This document shows positions 36,835-42,821 of a DNA stretch of 42,821 nt, piece by piece. The position numbers were made by a program, and so were the translations under genes. The notes below the pieces were generated by a model that worked only from the letters and a program-made list of their open reading frames with translations, did not search any database and was not told where the DNA came from. Source of the DNA: Candidatus Zixiibacteriota bacterium (lineage in GTDB: Bacteria > Zixibacteria > MSB-5A5 > UBA10806). Position 1 is the first letter of the stretch. Each line of letters opens with the position of its first letter. The DNA lies in the NCBI GenBank assembly GCA_020348065.1, contig CP070742.1:3481193-3524013 (forward strand), written 5' to 3'.

Positions 36835-38067
36835 CTAAATATTAACTGTTACCATGTCTCTAATAAAAGATAAGTTAGCTGAAATCAATATGGCTCCTAT
36901 TAAAAGTAATAGCATCAGGATCGCCTTGCCCCAGTCCTGCGCTTTTAAAGTCCCTACGAGAATGGGTTCCTTGGAAAGATAGGCGCTGGCTGCGTATAGC
37001 TCCTCTCCAATTAAAGTATAGTCAGTTGCTGCTATAAAGAAAGGAAGCTGCGATATCTGGTCGGTACCGGAAATCTGTATCGAACCTGCGATATTACCGG
37101 TTTCAGCGAGAATAAGCGATTCGGCATGAAATACCCCCATATAGAAATTGGTAGCGGTGCGCTCTCTTAGCATTATTCCATTAACCGCTGCCACATACGG
37201 GAACTGCATGGCGGTTTCGTAAGAGATCAGTTCCGGTTTATAAATATCGGGACGTCCGGCTTCAAGATACGCCGTACGAACTGTTTCCTGTGCGACCGCC
37301 ATCATAACCGGTTCGTTGACCGGCACCAGGATCTTGGTCTGGTATTCAGCGGTTAATTTCGCCACCCTCGAGAGAATCGTAAAGCCCGCTATTGTAGCTA
37401 TATCTCCGGCGGTACCGGTGCCGAGAACGAATAGAATTGGACGGCCCATCTCGGTTGCGCGGCCGATAGCGTCATCTACAGCATTAATTCCCGCAAGCGG
37501 ACGCACATAGAAATCTTTTCCACCACGGGCCTTAAAAATGAAGTAGACTACAAACGACCAGAATATCAGTACGCCCACAAGAATTCCTATTTTACCGCTG
37601 TGGAACCAGTTCTCTATGGCTTGCCCGGATGCGATCTCTGAATGTTCCGAAAAAATCCCTCCGGCGGCCATAGAACGTACTTTGTAATAATAGGTTTTTT
37701 CGGTTTCAATGAAGTCCGGATTGGGAACGCCGTTTTTGATAGGAGAATCGTCTTGATCCTCGTATTCATCGCTACCTTTGATGGCCATCCCCACATATGA
37801 ATACTCGCCGTCAGGCGAGTCAGAACGATAGACTTCGTATCCGAGCACATTATCCATACCGGCGCCGTCATCTGGAGACAAATCCCATCTAACTATTACA
37901 CCGTGACCATCATCGTCTGGTTTATCTTCAACATAGACGTTGGATGGCGATGTCGGAACGGGGGGGCCGGTTGTGTCTGTCAATACCTCCTCTAAGGGCG
38001 TCTGCGCGTTTCCAACGGCAAATAACAAAAGAGAAAGCAACAACATGAAAAGCATTTTTTTCCCCAT
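36835..38067 (-). CDS. secreted fibronectin type III / DUF6754-like membrane protein (cluster gene 1)
   Basis: 410 residues. A signal peptide (MGKKMLFMLLLSLLLFAVGNAQ) is followed by a fibronectin type III-like domain (~35-150: GVIVRWDLSPDDGA, LGYEVYRSDSPDGEYSYVG, YYYKVRSMAAGG). A membrane helix (~158-178, IGILVGVLIFWSFVVYFIF), a conserved domain (~190-375: GRPILFVLGTGTAGDIATIAGF, VPVNEPVMMAVAQETV, GNIAGSIQISGTDQ) and a last helix complete it. The conserved domain resembles what I remember as DUF6754; no function is known. GAAGGAG precedes the ATG. Confidence 0.8.
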   Translation of the reverse strand: MGKKMLFMLLLSLLLFAVGNAQTPLEEVLTDTTGPPVPTSPSNVYVEDKPDDDGHGVIVRWDLSPDDGAGMDNVLGYEVYRSDSPDGEYSYVGMAIKGSDEYEDQDDSPIKNGVPNPDFIETEKTYYYKVRSMAAGGIFSEHSEIASGQAIENWFHSGKIGILVGVLIFWSFVVYFIFKARGGKDFYVRPLAGINAVDDAIGRATEMGRPILFVLGTGTAGDIATIAGFTILSRVAKLTAEYQTKILVPVNEPVMMAVAQETVRTAYLEAGRPDIYKPELISYETAMQFPYVAAVNGIMLRERTATNFYMGVFHAESLILAETGNIAGSIQISGTDQISQLPFFIAATDYTLIGEELYAASAYLSKEPILVGTLKAQDWGKAILMLLLLIGAILISANLSFIRDMVTVNI

Positions 38068-38125
38068 AGAAACTCCTTCGAAAAATTAAAATATTTCTAT
38101 ATGATTGTCTCTGTAATAAGCAACC

Positions 38126-38148
38126 AAAAAAGGAGCATTAAAAGCTCC
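38126..38148 (-). terminator. terminator-like hairpin in the leader of the four-gene membrane cluster
   Basis: Minus strand GGAGC-7 nt-GCTCC (38148-38132) followed by six T (38131-38126), about 60 nt before the first cluster gene. The stem is only 5 bp, so it may be a weak attenuator, the end of a short upstream transcript, or chance. The rest of the 290-nt divergent gap (38068-38357) is AT-rich, with candidate promoters too weak to call. Confidence 0.35.
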
Positions 38149-38357
38149 ATATGAAAAAAATCGAAAACCAGGGTAAAAACACATGCCGCTATAATATGTA
38201 ATTTAATATGAAATTGAAATAAAAATATTCCCCATACATTGCCCTGGATTATTTCATTGCCTTAATGGATCTACATTTAATAAGATCTTTTTTTGTTGCT
38301 CTACGGGATTAATTTTCTATTATCTATCCGTCAATAACCGTATTGGAGGATAATGAG

Positions 38358-39767
38358 ATGACGGCAGATGATTTTTTGAAAAAGGTTAAGGACGAAAAAT
38401 ACGAGTTTGTAGATTTTAAATTCACGGATATGAAAGGCGGATGGAGACATATTACCATTCCCGCTGAAAACTTCACGGAGAAAACATATACAGACGGCAT
38501 CGGCGTTGACGGCTCATCTATCGGATTTTTATCTGTAAAAGCAGGCGATATGATAATCATTCCGGATCCCTCGTTTAATTTTATCGATCCTTTCTGGGAC
38601 TCGCCCACAATTTCCGTTATAGCGAACATATGCGAAGTCAATCCGACCGAACCCCATCCGCGCGATCCGCGGTTTACGGCAACAAAGGCGGTGAAACGTC
38701 TGAAAAAGCTATTTCCCAACCTGGAATCCTACATGGGACCGGAGTTCGAGTTTTACCTTTTTGACGAGGTCCGCTACGCTCAATCCCCCAATCACGGGTT
38801 TTACTATCTTGATGCCGAGGAGGCCGAATGGAACTCCGGGGACGATTCCGATCTTAACCTGGGTCACAAAATCAGGTATAAGGACGGTTATCACGCCGCC
38901 CCGCCGCAGGATAAAACATATGAAATCAGGGCCCATATCTCCAGACTTTTTTCCGAGGCCGGTATTCATGTAAAATATCATCATCACGAAGTGGGCGGAG
39001 CGTCCCAGCAGGAGATCGAGACCGCCTTTTCGCCTCTGCTGGAAATGGCGGACAAATCGCAGTTGGCCAAGTATATCATTAAAAATTCCGCATCTCGATT
39101 TGGTAAATCGGCCAGTTTCATGCCCAAACCGCTTTTTATGGAGCCGGGTTCCGGGCTTCACGTTCATCAATTTCTGGCCAAGGAGGGCAAATCAGTTTTC
39201 TACAATGAGAATATGCCGCTTCATCTTTCCGAGGTCGCCAGATTTTATCTCGGGGGTTTGCTGAAACATGCCCCGGCGTTGTTGGCTTTCACAAATCCCT
39301 CCACAAACTCCTTCAAACGTCTGGTGCCCGGTTTCGAGGCGCCGGTATGGGTCAATTATTCCGTAGGCAGCCGCACCGCCGCCGTAAGGATTCCGGGCTA
39401 TATAAAAGATCCCGCCATGATGCGGATGGAGTTTCGGTCCTCGGACGCTACCGCCAATATCTACCTGGCTTTCGCCGCCATGCTCATGGCTGGTCTGGAC
39501 GGTATCGAAAATAAGATCGATCCCGGCGAACCGCTGGATGATGATACAGCCAAAATGAGCGGGCAGATGTCGTCTAAATACCCCACCCTTCCGGAATCCC
39601 TTCACCTGGCCATTGAAGCGCTCGATAAAGATTGCGAGTTTTTACTTAAAGACAACGTGTTCGCCCCGGAACTGATAGATACCTGGAAGAAATTAAAATA
39701 CAACGAGATCGAGCAGATCCGTCAGCGCCCGCACCCCTGGGAGTTCAGGCTGTATTACGACGCGTAA
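38358..39767 (+). CDS. glnA: glutamine synthetase type I
   Basis: ATP-dependent amidation of glutamate. 469 residues from ATG 38358, which has GGAGG 8 nt upstream; a TTG five codons earlier would lie over that site. Motifs: YTDGIGVDGSSIGF, MGPEFEFYLFD, HHHEVGGASQQEIE, GSGLHVHQFL, and the ATP/glutamate region NSFKRLVPGFEAPVWVNYS with RTAAVRIP. The segment that in GSI-beta enzymes carries the adenylylated Tyr (DLYDLPPEE) is here DDDTAKMSGQMSS, with no Tyr, so control by adenylylation is not expected. Monocistronic, divergent from the membrane cluster. Confidence 0.95.
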   Translation: MTADDFLKKVKDEKYEFVDFKFTDMKGGWRHITIPAENFTEKTYTDGIGVDGSSIGFLSVKAGDMIIIPDPSFNFIDPFWDSPTISVIANICEVNPTEPHPRDPRFTATKAVKRLKKLFPNLESYMGPEFEFYLFDEVRYAQSPNHGFYYLDAEEAEWNSGDDSDLNLGHKIRYKDGYHAAPPQDKTYEIRAHISRLFSEAGIHVKYHHHEVGGASQQEIETAFSPLLEMADKSQLAKYIIKNSASRFGKSASFMPKPLFMEPGSGLHVHQFLAKEGKSVFYNENMPLHLSEVARFYLGGLLKHAPALLAFTNPSTNSFKRLVPGFEAPVWVNYSVGSRTAAVRIPGYIKDPAMMRMEFRSSDATANIYLAFAAMLMAGLDGIENKIDPGEPLDDDTAKMSGQMSSKYPTLPESLHLAIEALDKDCEFLLKDNVFAPELIDTWKKLKYNEIEQIRQRPHPWEFRLYYDA

Positions 39768-39802
39768 CCGGGATAAATCGGCGAAAATATAAATATTGTA
39801 TC

Positions 39803-39842
39803 AAAAAAAAGCCCCGACAACGCCAGCCCCGTGACCGGGACT
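39803..39842 (-). terminator. terminator of the secreted-protein operon, with two possible folds
   Basis: Minus strand 5' arm AGTCCCG (39842-39836) can pair with CGGGGCT next to an eight-T run (39816-39803), or with a nearer CGGGGCT just 4 nt downstream. Only the first fold would act as an intrinsic terminator. It lies ~160 nt after the upstream stop in the 237-nt convergent gap 39768-40004, where I see no gene. Confidence 0.5.
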
Positions 39843-40004
39843 CTCTCTTATGTGATATTTACTTCTTACTACTTGTTGATTATCCTGACAGAAGCAGAAT
39901 TTTTGATCGCGCTTCCGAAGACTGGTCGCTCGGATGGTTGAGGACAATACGACGGTCGATATTTGTTTTTGTATTATAATAGATATGTTTCAGTAAATAG
40001 GGAA

Positions 40005-42026
40005 TTAATGGGTTCCCACTATCTTAAACAGCCGGCCTTCGCCGGGGCCGAGGACGGTGGTGAACGGTATAGTGCCGTCGGGCATCTTGGCGGAGTAGGT
40101 GGTGTCGGGGATGGCTACCCAGCCTGTATCACCGCCCGCAAGGCGTAACGAATCCGCGAGGTCGATGATATATACATAATTGCCGAGGCCAAGGTCGGTG
40201 GGGTCAAATTTGACGGTGGCTGTTATTGAAGGCGCGGCCGTAGAATCGTTCTCCCCCTGAGAGCAGGCGCGGTTGACCAATAGAATATACTTGTCACTGC
40301 CCGATATAAACTCGCCTGCCTGAAACCAACCGAGGTCGGGATTGGGAAGGGTATCATTGGAAACGGCATATATCGTATCTATAAAGGCAGTATCAGGAGG
40401 ATTGAGTCCCAAACCAGCACTGTCAGAGACAACATAGCTCCCCTTCCAAGTAAGCGAAAGAAATGTCGAATCAATGGCCTTGATGTAAGGATTGATGTCG
40501 TCTTTAACGACATCATACATATAGTGATGGGAACCATCGTCGTTTACCAGACCCCGCGAGCCGCTATTCTTCGCATAATACCAATTTTGATCGTATTTCC
40601 AGAACATGATCCCCATCGGCCGATAGCACAAACCGATAAAAGTCTCGCAGATCATCTCGGATCGCGTGGGGAACCGCCATATCCAGGTAGTATCTCCAGG
40701 GCCAGTGCTGTCTCTTCCGGCAAAATACTGGGGAGTAAACATCCACGATGAATCTTCAATTTCAGATCTTGCCAGGGATGCCATGAGGGAATCACACTGC
40801 TCTGCTAAAGATTCATTAAATTCAAACTGCAGGCCTCTTTCGTGAGGAGTCCCCTGACGATGGAAATAACCGGTATATTTAGTAGTGCGCGCTCCACCGA
40901 AACCCCCAAAGAAACAATAGGGATTGGCCCATATTCTATTAGGATTGCCATCCCTGATAAAATCATTTAGCCCCTTATATGCCTGACCGCCGCATCCCAG
41001 GCAGAAATTCGTCGTGGCTCTTACAGGCTCAGTCCAGCTCGACTCGGCCATGGCCACCTGAATCAGGCTGTCGATGTATCCGTAGGGCCTGTAGTTCCCG
41101 GGGCGCGGCTCATCCTTCAGATACCAGCCCAATACCTTGCCGTCAAAATCGGCCTTGCGACCAACATAGGCTTTTATCTGATTAGCTATCGTAGAGTCTG
41201 AATTATCCCCCATTAGATCATAACCGAACTGGCAATGAACCTTGAAATAATCTATGAATACCGTGCAGTTGCCGGCGGTCTTAAACCGGAATTTAATTTT
41301 CGGGGAATCAACCGAATTTTCGTTGTCCAGAACATAGTAATAATCGAGAGAATAAGTTATCGATGAATCCCAATCGTTGGTTAACGATAAAAGGACAAGA
41401 GTATCTTCGTCGGCCGGTAGATCCCTGACGAAAAGAGTGTCGGCGAATCGCATAGAGTCGGCGGTACTGTCTTCCATATTTAAAACGTAGAAGATGCCCA
41501 CTACGGTGCTGCTGTCTGTCTGAGACGTGTCTCGCTCAATCATCATCTTTAGATACGGATAGTATCTAATCTGGGCATCTCCCATCATCCACTGCCTGTT
41601 CTCCTGCCGGAAATAAAGCCCGTCCAGCATGAAATCGTCACCGTCGTAAACCAGAACAGTATCTCCCTGCACGGTGCCGTTTCTGGTCTCGAATTTGAAA
41701 TCCGAGTAGTCGTCTTCAGCGTCACAAATATAATAGGTCGAGTGCGCGTATTTCTGTTGCGGTCTCATTATCGGCGCGGTCCCCCAGGGATAAACATATA
41801 TCCCCTTAGAGGCGAACCTGTCGGCATGATAGCCGGTAAACCCGCCGCCCATAAACTGGTTTATGCCCAGCTCATCATGCATAACCTCCAAACAGGAATC
41901 GCTAAAAAATATATCCGTATATGCAGGGTGAGATGAATAACCGCCGAAAGGCATTACATACTCATCTATTAGCTGGGCAAAGCATAATGCCGGTAAGATC
42001 AAAATGACCAAAAGAGTTCTTATCAT
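40005..42026 (-). CDS. secreted protein with glycoside-hydrolase-like TIM-barrel features
   Basis: 673 residues with a clear signal peptide (MIRTLLVILILPALCFAQ). The acidic, Asp/Ser-rich middle contains beta-sandwich-like strands (~190-260), followed by GKVLGWYLKDEPRPGNY, a motif seen in TIM-barrel glycosidase-like domains where the Glu could be an acid/base. The C-terminal ~100 residues look like a beta-sandwich (YILLVNRACSQGE, GPGEGRLFKIVG). No sorting domain or anchor is present. Substrate and family are not recognised. It lies 9 nt after the partial gene upstream. Confidence 0.65.
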   Translation of the reverse strand: MIRTLLVILILPALCFAQLIDEYVMPFGGYSSHPAYTDIFFSDSCLEVMHDELGINQFMGGGFTGYHADRFASKGIYVYPWGTAPIMRPQQKYAHSTYYICDAEDDYSDFKFETRNGTVQGDTVLVYDGDDFMLDGLYFRQENRQWMMGDAQIRYYPYLKMMIERDTSQTDSSTVVGIFYVLNMEDSTADSMRFADTLFVRDLPADEDTLVLLSLTNDWDSSITYSLDYYYVLDNENSVDSPKIKFRFKTAGNCTVFIDYFKVHCQFGYDLMGDNSDSTIANQIKAYVGRKADFDGKVLGWYLKDEPRPGNYRPYGYIDSLIQVAMAESSWTEPVRATTNFCLGCGGQAYKGLNDFIRDGNPNRIWANPYCFFGGFGGARTTKYTGYFHRQGTPHERGLQFEFNESLAEQCDSLMASLARSEIEDSSWMFTPQYFAGRDSTGPGDTTWIWRFPTRSEMICETFIGLCYRPMGIMFWKYDQNWYYAKNSGSRGLVNDDGSHHYMYDVVKDDINPYIKAIDSTFLSLTWKGSYVVSDSAGLGLNPPDTAFIDTIYAVSNDTLPNPDLGWFQAGEFISGSDKYILLVNRACSQGENDSTAAPSITATVKFDPTDLGLGNYVYIIDLADSLRLAGGDTGWVAIPDTTYSAKMPDGTIPFTTVLGPGEGRLFKIVGTH

Positions 42027-42035
42027 TATATCTCC

Positions 42036-42821
42036 CTACCTTAACAATATCAATTTTCGATGTCGCGCCATGAAGTCCAGATCCCATTGAGTTATCTTCG
42101 CAAAATACACACCGGAGGGACATTCGGAGCCCTCATCGTTCCGGCCCTCCCAGGTTATTCTATATACCCCCACCTCCTTCCTTTCATCAACCAGTCTTCT
42201 CACCAAACGCCCCATGATGTCGTATATATTTATGTTAATCTGGGCCGGAATCGGGCCCAGATTGGCAACTGAATAAACTATCGTCGTTTGCGAATTGAAC
42301 GGATTCGGATAGCTGGATTGAATGGCAGTTATTGTCGGAGTTTCCGCTCCCCAGCCGCCGCCGATGCCGGTCGTGATCACCGCCAGCTCCTCCGAATAGT
42401 CCGAAACATTCCCCTGGTTGTCGAGCGATGCAATACGATAATAATAGTTTTGTCCGGGCAGAATATCCGAGTCCTCGTAGTAGGAGCTTTCCGGTTCGGC
42501 GATAAGGTTAAAAATCGAGGGCTCGAAACCGGATAGCGTATCTCTATGCAAAAGGTAGCTGCCGAAATCGGCCTCGGTATTATAACGCCAGTTCAATATT
42601 ATCGAATCGCCTACCAGTTCTCCGGAGAGGCTGTCGGGTATGGCCGGGGGTAAGTCTTGATATACATAGGCCTCACCGTGCGGCCCGCCGTAAGCCCCGA
42701 TGTCCGATCTCGAACCGTCAATGTCCAGATAACCCGGATGGCCGGCGTCGATTAGCGGCGAAAATGCCTGCAGATGCATATCGGTCTCCGACATGAACAT
42801 GGGGTCAGCCGATATATTTCC
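42036..42821 (-). CDS. secreted protein with C-terminal FlgD-like/type IX-style sorting domain (5' end beyond window)
   Basis: The last 261 residues of a larger protein; the frame stays open to the window edge, so the start is not seen. It begins with the end of a parallel beta-helix (SADPMF..., FSPLIDAGHPGYLDIDGSRSDIGAYGG). A fibronectin-like domain (~65-140, GSYLLHRDTLSGFEP, YYYRIASLDNQGNVSDYSE) and a C-terminal module follow: SSYPNPFNSQTTIVYSV, YDIMGRLVRRLVD, GVYFAKI and a final KLILLR. That module is the FlgD-Ig/type IX sorting type common in FCB phyla, so the protein is probably exported and cell-attached. It is co-transcribed with the glycosidase-like gene. Confidence 0.8.
   Translation of the reverse strand, partial: GNISADPMFMSETDMHLQAFSPLIDAGHPGYLDIDGSRSDIGAYGGPHGEAYVYQDLPPAIPDSLSGELVGDSIILNWRYNTEADFGSYLLHRDTLSGFEPSIFNLIAEPESSYYEDSDILPGQNYYYRIASLDNQGNVSDYSEELAVITTGIGGGWGAETPTITAIQSSYPNPFNSQTTIVYSVANLGPIPAQININIYDIMGRLVRRLVDERKEVGVYRITWEGRNDEGSECPSGVYFAKITQWDLDFMARHRKLILLR

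Noticed and set aside
38086-38187. Thirty-three-codon ORF running across the hairpin upstream of the membrane cluster
   Set aside because: No Shine-Dalgarno, and its codons simply read through the hairpin and AT-rich leader; no evidence of coding.

Overview
The window looks like a chromosomal segment of an uncultured bacterium of the FCB superphylum, most like a Zixibacteria-type candidate phylum. The basis is a secreted protein ending in a FlgD-like/type IX-style sorting module (YPNPF motif), an unclassified beta-barrel-like outer-membrane protein, a TPR lipoprotein with a TonB-like C-terminus, and moderate GC. This phylum assignment is inference; no rRNA or other phylogenetic marker is present.

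Layout. 1-2390 (+): pgsA, pgpA and cinA, an overlapping lipid/NMN-salvage run whose cinA has no usual start codon. 2459-3067 (+): a small membrane ORF that runs into an inverted repeat and then antisense to hypE. 2912-8703 (-): hypA-hypB-hypF-hypC-hypD-hypE, the complete NiFe-hydrogenase maturation set, with no hydrogenase beside it. 8815-14230 (-): aceE-aceF-lpdA, a homodimeric-E1 pyruvate dehydrogenase complex. 14445-17554 (-): rfbA, an RmlC-like cupin, rfbB and rfbD for dTDP-sugar synthesis. 17677-19632 (-): a methyltransferase/ATP-grasp fusion with its own promoter. 19843-23719 (-): a promoter, a 25-codon leader ORF, a strong terminator with an alternative antiterminator pairing, then a heterodimeric ABC exporter. 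23759-24943 (-): outer-membrane protein. 25055-26449 (-): beta-CASP nuclease. 26581-27477 (+): UbiA prenyltransferase. 27478-27936: no intact gene, but hairpin repeats and an insertion-sequence remnant. 27937-29217 (-): HI0933/BaiN-type flavoprotein. 29332-34572 (-): TPR/TonB lipoprotein, pyrK, pyrD and pyrF, all overlapping by 4 nt. 34738-38067 (-): four membrane genes of unknown function. 38358-39767 (+): glutamine synthetase I. 40005-42821 (-): two secreted proteins, the last cut by the window end.

Main points of interest. (1) The leader at 23482-23719 has every part of a ribosome-mediated transcription attenuator in front of a BmrCD/YheIH-like exporter: promoter, Shine-Dalgarno, short ORF, intrinsic terminator, and a perfect 9-nt complement of the terminator's 5' arm at exactly codons 17-19 of the ORF. 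(2) The four-gene membrane cluster at 34738-38067 is a candidate undescribed envelope complex. (3) Matching operator-like elements sit at the predicted transcription starts of the UbiA and flavoprotein genes. All functional statements come from motif reading without database searches.
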